Shown here: positions 13,301 to 25,466 of the stretch, piece by piece
Position numbering within the stretch: position 1 is the stretch's first letter
Layout: each line of letters opens with the position of its first letter
From: Bombyx mori
Taxonomy: Eukaryota; Arthropoda; Insecta; Lepidoptera; Bombycidae
NCBI RefSeq assembly: GCF_030269925.1
Contig: NC_085133.1
Coordinates: 392,001 to 456,000 of the forward strand
Reading direction: 5' to 3'
Length of the DNA stretch: 64,000 nucleotides
Notes under the pieces: model-generated
What the model was told of the DNA's origin: nothing
Database searches by the model: none
What the model saw: only the letters and a program-made list of their open reading frames with translations
Position numbers and translations under genes: made by a program

Positions 13301-14892
13301 AGATATAAACTTTATAAAATGCAGCTAAAAATTCAGTTCACATTTAATTATGTAATTTTTTTTCTGAAAATAATTCAACTGTCGAATTTAGAATGAACAC
13401 AATCAGCGTGTAAACCTAATAAAAGATAATTTTTTTTTAATGGAATGCAGAAAATTTAAAAACATCTAAACTTCATCTGAGTTTAAGTAAACTATGCTTG
13501 TTTTCATGTTGATACTACGAACAACGGTTAATCTATTAATTATCAGTTACTCTTACAACAGAACAAAAGTTTTTTTTAAAACTTTGATTTAAGCCACAAT
13601 TGATGTTACATGACATTGCACCTCCATAGAGGTTCCAAAAGCAGCAATTATAGCTCTCCTTCACCGATAAATAAAGAGCTCATTTGAAAAATAAGCTAAA
13701 TGCTTTTGCCTATTAGTGCTCAAGCTTCATCATACTACCAATTTCAAATTAAGTTAAAGTTCCATTAAAAATAATTAATTAAAAATGTTTCATTAAACAT
13801 CGTTAATCATAAAAAAACTTTACACTAAACATAATTAAACATCAACAAACGGTTTTAATTAACATAATTTACCAACAGTTATCATGCCCATTTGTGAACT
13901 GCTTACATATTTCATTTTGCTATTTGAAAAACTTTATACTACCCAAATCAATAACAGACATTCCAACATTTCTTAAAAAATAAATATTTAAGTTTCCTCC
14001 ATATGAACATACAGCCAAGTACGAAAAGGACATTAAAGTATAGAGACACTAAACAAAAACTAGCTAGAAATATTTTTTTGTCTCATATCGCACGTACAGT
14101 GCGATAACGTCACTTATGCAAATCACCTATGTTATTTTTCAGGAGAAATGTTGGAAAATTCGACATCTTACTATATAATTCTTATATAGTTCTGCTAGGC
14201 TATACAAATAAAATCATAATATTTAAACTACAAACTTCATCAGTAAATGCAAAGATCTCTCTCGTCTCACCATAACTATTAACTAAAAAATGTATTTTCT
14301 CATACTCAGTTCAGTGTTAACAAAAATCACATATATGACTTTATAGTACTGTATGTGCGATATAATGAATGACCTATCAATAACCTAACATAGTGACATA
14401 GAGAATGTATTAATGTTGATAAACATTGATAAAAGTATTTTTTGTTACTGATAGTAACATTGAAAAATATCTGATACCCTATCTATTATAAAAACAGAAG
14501 CACAAGTGGATTATTGCAAGCATGATTCAACCCTGTCCCTGTCAGAACTGATCTCCATGGCAGTTAATGAAAAGAAGAACATAAAATGATTTAGATTACG
14601 TAGCGGGGAAACAAATTTAAGTTCTGTTGATACATTACCAATTTATGTTGGCATTGTTATTCTCATAAATTAACTTCCTGTAGTGGTAATTTATTAAGTA
14701 GATGCGCCTTGGCATTGCTGTCGCCCGCTTATCACCAGAAGTTCAGCAGCCACGTACGACTGCTTTGGTTTTGTTATGAAACACTTTTGATAAGTTTTGG
14801 ATGTTAGAATTTAATTTTAGACTCGTATTTTACGATACCGACCTGCTCATGTCATTGGGGTCGAAGGAACCCCCCATTCCGGAATTCGCCAT
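4308..14892 (-). CDS. Crk: Crk adaptor protein (SH2-SH3-SH3), complete, 7 coding exons
   Basis: Coding exons in transcript order: 14892-14843, 11447-11325, 10368-10125, 7774-7646, 6199-6122, 5539-5444, 4415-4308 (stop TAG). All phases join and give 828 nt, 275 aa. Exons 2-3 encode the SH2 domain, with WYFHGM at its start, the phosphotyrosine-binding FLVRDS and then YVLCV and HYLDTT. The end of exon 3 with exon 4 makes the first SH3 ([19 protein letters not shown]). Exon 5 is a 26-residue linker. Exons 6-7 make the C-terminal SH3 ([20 protein letters not shown], then NINGQW and [10 protein letters not shown]). Crk proteins are cytoplasmic adaptors that join phosphotyrosine proteins, through SH2, to proline-rich partners such as guanine-nucleotide exchange factors, through SH3. 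The start is the only ATG that gives a short leader in phase with the SH2 exon. The donors of exon 1 (GTCGGT) and exon 4 (GTCAGC) are weak. The linker contains no tyrosine, so the inhibitory YxxP site of vertebrate Crk is missing. Confidence 0.95.
4467..4733 (-). mobile_element. SINE, second family, near full length (Crk intron)
   Basis: Runs from the poly(T) through aagctgatagccttgagagg and gtaggtgagctcacggggct to the family end gtaatgacgtg. It lies in the last Crk intron, 52 bp from the terminal exon. Confidence 0.8.
5612..6051 (-). mobile_element. Bm1-type SINE, full length with tRNA-like head (Crk intron)
   Basis: The most complete copy of this family here, about 440 bp. On the minus strand it opens with a tRNA-like head: GTGGCCTAAAGGATAAGACG resembles an A box, and GGTGTTCGAGTCCCGCAGG a B box for RNA polymerase III. 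Then come the family middle, the body and a poly(A). It explains the reading frame seen on the plus strand at 5752-6087. Confidence 0.85.
6395..6545 (-). mobile_element. tRNA-derived SINE fragment (third family)
   Basis: The minus strand has GGTAGAGCAGTAATTAGC and a B-box-like GTGGGTTCGATTCCCACATC, followed by GGACAAACGTTCATTTG and GTCTGGGTGTTTATTATC. The would-be acceptor stem does not pair, so this is a SINE head and not a tRNA gene. Similar elements are widespread in moths. Confidence 0.6.
6621..6889 (-). mobile_element. SINE, second family (Crk intron)
   Basis: Starts ttgctgatagccttggg without a long poly(T) and ends aacgacgtg. The internal gcagaatctactaccggatc and the gagaaactcagtgggctg block are intact. 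Confidence 0.75.
6995..7598 (+). mobile_element. Bm1-type SINE split by a LINE insertion
   Basis: The SINE body runs actggtggtagg... to ccagtaaccacttaa (about 7195). It resumes at atcaggtcggctgtgacctc and ends ctaagcaataaataaaa. The gap is filled by the insertion at 7196-7549. Confidence 0.8.
7196..7549 (-). mobile_element. 5'-truncated non-LTR retrotransposon tail inserted in a SINE
   Basis: On the minus strand 7437-7530 reads as the end of a reverse-transcriptase ORF ([20 protein letters not shown], then LAESSN and a stop). An AT-rich 3' UTR and a TAAA-type tail follow. It is flanked by TTAATAT at 7189-7195 and 7550-7556. It entered after the SINE did. Confidence 0.75.
9468..9590 (+). mobile_element. 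Bm1-type SINE, internally deleted
   Basis: Has actggtggtaggacctcttg through tgccgtgaagcagtaat, then jumps to gatgtctatgggctccagt. About 110 bp of the body is missing. Confidence 0.7.
9674..9915 (+). repeat. Dispersed repeat shared with 41560-41800 (inverted)
   Basis: Blocks gaagttgtgtg, cttcaggtttaaatgcgtaa, ccactggacgtagcttctcg, aaaagtccactgaaaaa and ccattttactga recur in reverse order and opposite strand at 41560-41800. Coding capacity was not seen; class unknown. Confidence 0.6.
10432..10515 (+). mobile_element. Helitron-like 5' end fragment
   Basis: tctatatatataaaaatgaattgctgttcg... matches the 5' part of the elements at 60606-60857 (plus) and 22068-22345 (minus). It breaks off after the gaacggctggacc block. 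Confidence 0.5.
12304..12487. mobile_element. hAT-type miniature element with 8-bp target duplication (Crk intron 1)
   Basis: Imperfect terminal inverted repeats: CAGTGGTGTACA at the left, and CACTGGTGCACA as the reverse complement of the right end. Flanks are ACCTAGGG (12296-12303) and ATCTAGGG (12488-12495), which match at 7 of 8 bases. The length (184 bp) and the lack of any coding frame fit a non-autonomous element. Confidence 0.7.
13150..13252 (-). mobile_element. SINE, second family, fragment
   Basis: Poly(T), ccctacctattctaataact and gtaggtgagctcacagggct mark a diverged 3' part of the family, cut off after gttgctaacacta. Confidence 0.6.
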
Positions 14893-15540
14893 ACCTGGTC
14901 CGGAACGTCAAGAACACGCCTAGTTTTAGTAAAACTTCGTCATTGCCGGAAATCACTATTTAACATCTTTTTCCACGACACTTTTAGCAAAACATTTTTA
15001 TGTAGAACACGGTTCTATAACTTCTTGATGACCACAAATCACAGAACAAACGAAAAAAATCACGATTTGTTGTCACTTTAAGACTTGATGTTCACATCAA
15101 AACACATGTTTCCGCATTTGTAGCGCGCCGGTGTAGTAGCACGTTTAGAACGTGCGCTTCTCTTACTAAGTACAAAATACGAAATGTAAGAATTTTTAGA
15201 AATCTAAATATAAATGTTGAATTTAAAAATAATTCATCGACATTCACACACGCGAAGTTCCCTCAATGTAGATAAGTCATAGATAGTCTTTTTGTAATGT
15301 TTGACGCATTTACTTCTATGAAAGGTTGGTTGTCTATGATATAGGTTAAAACCATGGAGTTATTAAGGTACTTATTAACTCCATGGTTAAAACTCAACAA
15401 CATTGCAGAACTTTTAAAATAAATGATTATTTGAAATTATTATTTGAATATTAATTGAAAAATCTAAATGATCATTTCAATGCTTCTCTGTTTCGTATTG
15501 TTTATTTTTATGGTGTAGTATAATAAAGAATACTCTAACT

Positions 15541-15573
15541 CTCTATCTCCTCTCTCTCTCTCTCTCTCTCTTA
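15541..15573. repeat. CT microsatellite
   Basis: An almost pure run of ct dinucleotides (ctctctctctctctctctct core) in the Crk/UBE2H spacer. Confidence 0.9.
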
Positions 15574-16107
15574 TTTACTATTTAGTATTATTATATTATA
15601 TATAATTTACTACCAATCTATAACGTTGAAGACCGAAAGCTGAAATTAAAATAAACTATTTTGCTAACATGAATGGAAAACAATGTCCATAAGGTATTTT
15701 ATGATATTAAGAGTTTTCTCATAAAATTATGTAGTCAATTGTAATGTTACAATCGTGGCAAACTTTCGATCCGTAGATTACGATAATTACGGGCGCGAGT
15801 TTATCTTATACTTTCTTAAATTATATACAACTCTGATAACGTTTGTCAAATAGTAGGTCAAACAATAATCAACAATAACGTACCTAAAAACCACATCTAC
15901 CACCTATCTTTGTTGCCAGTATTGTTTCCAATCTGTCTTATAGAATAAAATATAGTCACCTGCCTTGTACATTCTATCAAAATTACTATGATGCTATCTA
16001 CATAGATAATACACATACGTTAGTTACTATATAATTACCGTCTAGCTCACAACATACCCATGCCCGATCCTGTAGACAGAATGGTAAATAATCGACGTCG
16101 CCCAAAA

Positions 16108-16375
16108 CACGTTATTACGGATCCTCCCGATCCATTAACAGTGCTTTTAGGTACCACTAGCACCAGTTACCGTCCTCGTCGAACCCGTCGCTTGCGACGA
16201 AGGGCTCGACGAGCGCATTAACTGCCCACTGAATTTCACAGTGGGTCGCGTTTCCGATCCGGTGGTAGATTTTACGAAGCACTGCTCTTGCTAGGGCCAG
16301 AGTAAGCAACACTCCGGGTTGAGATCCGTGAGCTCACCTACTCCTCTGAAGGCTACCAGCCTATGTAGGGAAAAA
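16108..16375 (+). mobile_element. SINE, second family
   Basis: Opposite orientation to most copies. It starts cacgttattacggatcctcc and ends ctatgtagggaaaaa. It ends 262 bp upstream of the UBE2H start codon, so it may lie in the promoter or 5' UTR. Confidence 0.8.
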
Positions 16376-16637
16376 CAACCCACAAAATACCTTCGTGTAC
16401 CTGTCGCTGAATACCATTCAAATTTAGTCTATGGTTTATTTAAATTTTTATTTGTCTTTGCTAGTCCAGGTGGACGAAAAGTACAAAAAAGGTCTATGGT
16501 TTGTGTCCATTGTTTTTCTACAATGTTATTTTTCTGACTGCTGGTGGTGGACGAGAAATTAGTTTCGAGTGAGTTTCGCGTTAGTGTTTCTAGTGTTCGT
16601 GTTCGATACTGTGATTTATTAAGAATAGATCACGAAG

Positions 16638-19600
16638 ATGTCGTCACCGAGCGCTGGGAAACGACGCATGGACACCGATGTCATCAAACTGTATCCTTTT
16701 CTTTGTTATCGTGATTACAAAGGACTTATCCTACTGTGCTTAGGGCCACCATGTAAATAACTAGTCCTAGGACCATCAGCTGATTGTCACCAGCCTATGT
16801 AGAATCGATTAATTTCGACTATATAACATTAGACATCATTATATTTAAATTAACTAAGTTTTCTTTTGTATTTAATTTCTAAATATCGGACATTGGTGTT
16901 GGTCGTACAGGCCCGTGTCGTATCTATATATATAACACGTAGATACGTTACGTTTACGCAGTTTTCTTCCGCGTTTAATAGATTGTAATATTTCGTAATT
17001 CGTTTTTAAACTAGGCCACGGTCTCAATTGCGTATTTTTTAGCGACCTTAACGCATGGTTTGTAGTTGTTCTATGGGTAATTAAACGCAATAATAATTAT
17101 CAATATCAATCGTACACACTGGTGAGAAAAACGAACTTTGATGTCTTTGTCATGATGATGAATAAAAAAAATTGAGTCACCTTACGAAAAAAAACTGAAA
17201 GTAGGTACAATTCGAGATTTATAAGACTCATAATTCGACTACAAAAAGTATTTGTTCACATACTAATTTAATTGCAAATTGAATCAGCAAAAACAACATT
17301 ATGGTTCACTGCCCTTGTACACAAAGACGATTGTGAGAAATAAAAAATCAACTTTATAGTGCTTTGGTAGTATGCCAAAGGTTTTGGAAAGAATAAAGAT
17401 CTGGATAAATAGAGCAATCAGAACATTTATATGCAGTGAATTTTTTTTATCCTCATACTTCTAACTAATGCACACATCGTTTTGCTTTTGTTATCTATTC
17501 ACCAAAATTTCTAAGACTTGCTCTGACAATGAATTGTCATTACTACCTTTAGTTAAAATGTATTATATTAATGTAAGAAAGGGAAGTAAATTTTTCTTCA
17601 TTGAGACCATATAAATATATAATTTTTATAAATTAATGTTAGGTTGATTGTTCTAGATTTATGATTTTGCTGTTTCACCCACTGTTATATTATTAAGTAA
17701 TAGTACTTAAAAAGTACTGAAAAATGCATTATCATTATAGGATGTAATTACCATACTATAATTTTAAAAAGACATTGAAGCAAAATTATTTAGTTTATTC
17801 TTATTTCTAAAATATCCAGAATATTCTGGAATGAATCACATGCCAAAATTACACTTCAGATAAAGTGGTGTTTAATCCCAATTATAAATAGGCTTTGCAC
17901 CTACTCACATACTTATTTAACTTAATTCTGATTAGATAATTAAGAGATATGCCATCAGCAAAGTGTTGAAGTTTATTTTAAGGCATGAAAACTGTTAATA
18001 ATAGTCATGGGCTGTGCTGTGCACGTGAAACAACATAGATACAATAAACTATTTATTGTTACTGATTACCTTGTTGGTCCAGTGGTGAATGAATACCACT
18101 GCACCACCAGATCCAGGGTCTGTTCTACTCCTCGATTTTAGTATTTGTTGAAGCTTGAGTTTACATATTCTTGTTTTCTATATGCTGCCACACCCATAAC
18201 AAAGAATATATCCAACTTTTTTCTATCATAGAGAACCATTGTCTTAATTTAGGATAGCCTACACTGACTTAAAACTTACTAAATTAAAAGACACTTATCA
18301 CTACATAGTATAAAACAAAGTAATTTTCTTTGTCCCTATATCCCTATGTATGCTTAAATCTTTAAAACTACGCAACGGATTTTGATGCGTTTTTTTTTTA
18401 AAGATAGAGTGATTGAAGAGGAATATTTATATAATATGTATAATAACATCCATTAAATAGTGGAGAAATACTGTTATTTTTGAGGTTTCTAATGTGATGT
18501 CGTAAATAATCAATAATAAAATTTCATGTTTCTGAAGGGAAGCGAGGGCGGGTCGTTAGTATATAATAAAATGACTACATTATTTAAAGTAATTTTCCTA
18601 GTAGTAATGGGTGCCACTCTCGTGTAAGCAGTAACGTGTTTGAAACAAGACATGCTTCCCAACAAAACTACTGACAACAGTTTTTTTATAGCTTAGATGG
18701 GTGGACAGACTTACAGCTCACCTAGTGTTAAGTGGTTACCGGATCCATAAGAGACCAACAAGGTAAATGGCTCTACAAAATATATCAATTAATTAAGCTA
18801 TCTGTTGGTTAATAAGTATGAACAGTTTTAGATAAGAATGGAATTTTAGTTCATTTGCAAAACGTCATATGTATGGCATGCATGAGCTCACAAGTTTGCC
18901 CGTGAGCAACACATAAACTTTATTAACAGTATGTGCGATGAAATTGTGACAGAAATACAATACATCATATAAGATTTTAATCATGATTATTGCTTGAGCA
19001 AGAACTGTTAGATATTTGTGACCTGCTAATATGATTATACAAAGAAACATTCTTTTTTTTTATTGCTTAGGTAGGTGGACGTATTCACAGCCCACCTGGT
19101 GTTAAGTGGTTACTGGAGTCCATAGACATCTTTAACGTAAATGCGTCACCCAACTTGAGATATAAGTTCTAAGGTCTCAGCATGGGTACAACGAAACGCA
19201 TTACTGCTTTACGGCAGAAATAGGCAGCGTGGTGCGGACTCACATGAGACAGAGCGCCTACCATCGCATGAGGTCCTACCACCAGTAATTACGCAAATTA
19301 TAATTTTGTGGGTTTGATTTTTATTACACGATGTTATTCCTTCACCGTGGAAGTCAATCGTGAACATTTGTTAAGTACATATTTCATTAGAATACTGTTG
19401 CATTTTTTTGTTCTCGTCAATGAGAATGAGGATGTCGAGAGACGACCTGTAACGAGGTCTACGTCCATGGTATCTTCTCAATATCAAGTAGACTGTGAGA
19501 TCAACAGCCAACAACTTTACTATTTCTGGTGGTAGGATCTCTTGTGAGTCCGCGCGGATAGGTACCACCACCCTGTCTATTTCTGCCGTGAAGCAGTAAT

Positions 19601-22600
19601 GCGTTTCGGTTTGAAGGGTGGGGCAGCCGTTGTAACTATACTGAGACCCTTAGAACTTATATCTCAAGGTGGGTGGCGCATTTACGTTGTAGATGTCTAT
19701 AGGCTCCAGTAACCACTTAACACCAGGTGGACTGTGAGCTCGTCCACACATCTAAGCAATAAAAAAAAAACCTATGTAATGAAAAAAGGCAACATTTTTT
19801 TAGACAAAGGAAAATAATTTCGAGGTCTTTCCATCCAAAACGATCGAAACGAAAGGTCATTTAATAGTCATTAATATTTTTGAACCCAATGCTGTAAATA
19901 AGTTGCGTTAGTATACGCACCAAAGTACGACAACCCTGTCTAGAGTTCAAAAGCAATCGTCTAGCCTACGAAGATAAGTCTACAGTACCCTGCGCGCGAG
20001 ACTACAAAGAAAGGTAACGGCACTGGGGGCAGACAAACGATGTCAGTCTTCAATAAGGCCAGACGCGTATACAACTTTAAAGGAAACTTTTTTTTTTTTG
20101 TATGCCAAAAGGATCTGTTGATTTTTTTATAGCTGTAGCATACGAGCTTGTGGTTGAATGGCTACCGGGATTCCTTTTTTTCCTACCTAAGCTGATGGTC
20201 TTGAGAGACCACATCAGCGTAACCGGGCGAGTAGGTGAGCTCACGGGGCTCAAACCTGACGTTGTTGCTAACACTAACCCTGGCAAGAGCCGTGCTTCGC
20301 AGAATCTACCACCGAATCGGAAACGCGACCCACTGAGGAGATCCGGCGAGAAACTTAGTGGGTTGTTTCTGTGGGTTAGTTTACTCGCTGAGCCCTTCGT
20401 CGCAAGCGGCGGATTCGACGAGAACGATGACTGGGGTCACGAAAGTAAATGCGGCCATTCACTGTTGAGACTCCTTCGTCATGGAAGTAACTCATGAACG
20501 TCTGTTACGTATTTCCTTGGAATTTTTTTCTTTTTCTTTTTTTTATAAATATATAAATATTTTACTAACAATCACGCCACGTTAACTGGTCCCGTGATAA
20601 GTTCGTAAAGAACTTGTGTTACAGGTACCAGATATCGGAAATAAATGTAAGATTTTTATTATACACATACATATATTTAATATACATCCATAACCCTGGA
20701 AAAGACATTTATATATTTTATCATACAAATATCTTCCATTGGCGGGATTCGAACCCGCGACCCCCTAGTGTAGTGACCATGTCACTTACCACTACACCAG
20801 ACGGACGTTAAATTGTTATTTGCTTGCGGGGTTTGAACACTGGCATAGTTGCTTCACTCGAAATGTCTACAAAGGGCGTTACGACCTATACGCCGCGTCG
20901 AGGACAAATGTTACTACAAGGAAATTACTATCAACATAAATATTTTCAAATATAAAAATACATCGGTCTAGTAAATGGTAGATTCGAGTCCATTCACAAC
21001 ACCGATAAGATAAGCTGTGATAACAGCTCACGTAAATTAGCACTGTAGAACGCAGTCGAGCTCATTCTGTGTGTAGTTCGGAGATATATGTTTTGATTTG
21101 ATCTTCCTAAATGATCCCAAAACTCGTGGACAGTTAGTTCTCGTTTCATTCATTTTACAAGTTTCACTGTCTTCCTGGTAAAATTGATAATGAGACAACC
21201 CTGAATAGTTTCAACCTTGTTCAAATATTTCAATTTCATATTTCGCTAGCTTAGTAATCGGTCAATATCGCTCATGCTCATTTGTCTGCTTATCATAGTT
21301 ACATCGAAAAGTGAAACCTAAAATTAATCTGTTAAAGGTCTTTTTTACCTACGGCTGACAATAAATATGTACTATTTTTAAATGAATTTTATTTTAATTG
21401 AATTCCTTTTTAAAATTCAGTCATTGGTTTATTGATTACTGTTTTGTTTTTTTGTACCTTTTGCATCAATATGGACACGATAAAAATACGAGTAATTATG
21501 GAATACAAGTTCCGTCGCGGTAGACTAGAAATTCCCTGTCCTGGTGAAACTGGAAAGGCCTCCGGGCCACCAGTAATCATTCAATCATAAAAAAAAAAAA
21601 TAGAAATTCCTCACAAACGGCTCACAGCATTTATGATATGTACGGAGCGAATACTACAAACTAACGCGTGACTCGATATTAGTTTGAACGCTCCCGACAT
21701 GGAAATTTTGATCTAAAATATGAACCCCGTGGTCGCTCAAAAAGAAAAGTCAACAACGATGAATCAAAGGTGACAGTTGAAGCTGACGATACTCAATCTA
21801 CTGCTGTATATATCTAGAGAAAAACAAAATTGCGTCCGTACGTGCGCTTGTTGTGTGTTGCTGACTATCCCGTTTCCATTATGATCTTCTGATCCAGTAT
21901 GTTACTAACCCTGACTATGGTCTTTTTATTGTCTAGACGGGTGAATGACCTCACGACCTGACGTTACGGGGTTATCAGAACAAAAAGACGTGAGATTACA
22001 AATAACGTGAAAACTGCCTATCACCTTGAGACATGATCGATGATGATCGTATTATGTAATTATTATACTAGCTGATCCAGCAGACTTCGTAGTGCCTCAA
22101 TCGATAAATAAAAGACCTAAACTTTTGTATAAAATAAACAAAAGGAATCCGTCCGACGGGGGACACATCAAAGGAAAAACAAAATTGTTATTTTTATGTA
22201 ATTCCGGGCATTTCATATTTATTTACCTTGTAAACCTTCTCTGGACTTCCACAAATAATTCAAGACCAAAATTAGCCAAATCGGTCCAGCTGTTCTCGAG
22301 TTTTAGCGAGACTAACGAACAGCAATTTATTTTTATATATGTAATAATAATATAATAATAAAAATCATTTATTGCCTTTCACATCACAGAAAATAAAATG
22401 AAATACAAATAAAAGAAAAGAAAAAAAAGAGAAAAAGGCAAAAGGAGGTGGCTCAGCTATTGCTGTTCGAAGTTGATAAATCGAGCAGCGCTGATTTTCA
22501 GTCACCCCCGTTTCCCCTTGGTTCTTGCGGGAATGAAGGCTAATTACGTGTGTACATACTTAGAATATGGTATAAATTAGTAAAACTAGTAAATTATAAA

Positions 22601-25380
22601 AATTTAAGAAAAAAACAAAACAAAAATATAGATTTCATAACGACTGTCCCACTCTTCAAACTGGAGTCAATCACTATTTCGCGGCAGCATCAGACAGGCC
22701 GGTGGTACCTACCTGAGTGGTGGTACAATGTCAATAGTAATAATGCACATTTTTAAATTGTACAAGTTTGGCTTTCATTACACGATCGAATGAATCTTCA
22801 TCCCCATACTGTACCAACTTCGAACGAGATTTATTCACGAGAGACGGTTGCAGGGCCGGACTTGAAACTTAATGCCGCTCCTGGGCACCGGAAAAAAATC
22901 CGCCCCAATACTGGTATTTTACTTAACTTATAGTTTATATATTTTATTTTTCAAAACTAAAATAACTAATTGATTGCAGAAACGTTATCATATGTTATAT
23001 ATTACAAAAACATAAGTAAAATATTTGTTGTTTTTTCTAACAATTATAAACTTTGCACTAAGGGTGACTCATCATTATAATACATTAAAAAAAAATTAAA
23101 TTTATTTAATTCCAGAAAATAGAAAAATCGATTATTATTTTAAATGTCCAAGGAAATAAATTGATTAAATCATTCTGATTATAAATTTTTACCAAAAGTA
23201 CCAAAATTATAATTCACAAATAATGGATGAATTGAATTTGTTAAATTATCAATTAAACAGAAAATTATTAATTCTAATAGAATTACTTAATTATATTGAG
23301 CAATCTTGATAAGATAAAAAAGAAATTTCACTTTCAAAAATTTGCCGCCCTTGGCACTTGCTCCGACTACCCCTAGTGTAAATCCACCACTGGATGTGAG
23401 CATTTTTAAAATTAATATTTGGCAATTGTAATGCGTGTGTGTGTACTGTTAACCATTGAAATTTCTTTAACTAAAACTATACAGTATCGAAAGCAAGCAC
23501 GAAGTGACAATCCTGAGCGGCCTTAACGAGTTCTGCGTGAAATTCTTCGGACCTCCAGGAAGTGAGTACATGTTTATCCAGATCTATTATCTACAACCCA
23601 TTATTATAAGCGAAACGTAAACAAACTAACTTCGTCCATTTCTCCGAGTGCTTCGGTGGGCTTATCTCGGCAAATGGCCGCAAACCAATTCGTGTACAGA
23701 GATAAACTCTGGTCAATATATAAATTTATGTGTTTATAAAAATTATTACTTACTATAAAAATTATTACTTACTTATTGGTGGTGGGACGTCTTGTGAGTC
23801 CCCACGGGTAGGTACCTCCACCCTGCTTATTTCTGCCGTGAAGCACATTGTACTGTTAAAAGTGAGACCTTACAAATGCTGTCTCAAGGTGGGTGACGGC
23901 ATTTACGCTGTAGACGTCTATGGGCTCCGATAACCACTTAACATCAGGTTGGCCGTGAGCTCGTTTATCCACGTAAGCAATAAAATATAGATTATTTACA
24001 ATATTCAATAATTTATGGGGCTAAATTTTATTATGCTTTTTAATTATGCTGCGCATTGCCGTAGGATTTATAATTGGCTGTTGGTTTTATATTGCTTGGT
24101 CTACGGCTCCGCTAACCACCTGGTGGGCGATGAGATCGTTTGCCTATCTACGCATTAAAAAAAGGAGTTGTAAACAGGTTACGTCATAAAAACCGTTGAA
24201 TAACAAGGCTTCAAAGTTCAAAGAACCACACTCAATAAACAAATGTCCAAACGATTTGTTAATAATTCTTGTTAACGATCTCGTTTTGCTCAAATTCAAT
24301 TAGAATATTCTGAAATCAAACGGTCGAATCTGTATTGAAAGATATTGTAACTTTACTGATCGTAGGTGATATCGTGAATATGCACTGGTAAATAGTATTA
24401 CCAATCTGCCTGTTTCCATCGCAAAGCAACCAAGAATTAAAACATGGAACATTCTTATACAATACTAATCGGGACTCTACTGGCTGTGGCCTCAAGCAGG
24501 TCGCGATCTTCGTCTCCACATTTTTTTGTTTTTTTTTTTTTATTCTTTATTAGAGCCATACCTATTAGGTTAAGTCGGCAAATCTCCCCATTTAATACTA
24601 TAAAAAATGCATACCATGTCTGCCACACGTACATAGATAATATGCGATACTGAGCCCGTATTACCGCCATTAAAAATAAGAGGTTTTTTTTTTTTTTAGG
24701 GGAATTTCAGCATTTTTGAAGTAAGGTGTTTGAGACTATTAATAAATGCCAGTAAAGATATATTCTAATCTACGTCGTTTGTTTTATAATTTAAGCGCCA
24801 TACGAAGGTGGTGTGTGGAGAGTACGCGTGCACCTTCCCGATCATTACCCCTTCAAGTCTCCGTCCATCGGTTTCATGAATAAGGTCTACCACCCCAACA
24901 TAGATGAGGTGTCGGGGACCGTGTGTCTTGACGTCATCAACCAGGCGTGGACTGCCCTTTATGGTATGTCTTTGTTCTCTTTTATAACTTCAATAGACTG
25001 AAAAGCGGCCAGGAGATTTGGTGGACACGTCTATGCCACTGCCTATCATTAGATACTGCCTCGATATCATCCCTAGAAGTACATTTTGTACCGCCGGAAG
25101 GGAGCTCCTTTTGAGTGACAATTAACGGCCGTCTGGTGTAGTGGTAAGTGACATGGTCACTACACAAGGGGGTCGCGGGTTCGAATCCCGCCAAGGGAAG
25201 ATATTTGTATGATAAATATAAATGTCTTTCCAGGGTTATGGGTGTATATTAAATATATGTATGTGTATAATAAAAAATATTATATTTATTTCCGTTATCT
25301 GGTACTTGTAACACAAGTTCTTTACGAACTTAGCACGGGACCAGTTAACGTGGCGTGATTGTTAGTAAATATTTATATTT

Positions 25381-25466
<86 letters not shown>

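Larger units (their letters stand above)
14893..16637. promoter_or_regulatory. Divergent Crk / UBE2H spacer
   Basis: The two start codons face away from each other across about 1.75 kb, so both 5' UTRs and promoters should lie here. 15541-15573 is a CT repeat. 16108-16375 is a SINE. The remainder is unique AT-rich DNA. No clear TATA box could be tied to either gene. The unique 16540-16637 stretch just before the UBE2H ATG is likely 5' UTR. Confidence 0.5.

Noticed and set aside
25126..25200. A tRNA gene on the plus strand
   Set aside because: It is the head of a SINE with body and poly(A), and a second copy is at 20.5-20.8 kb.
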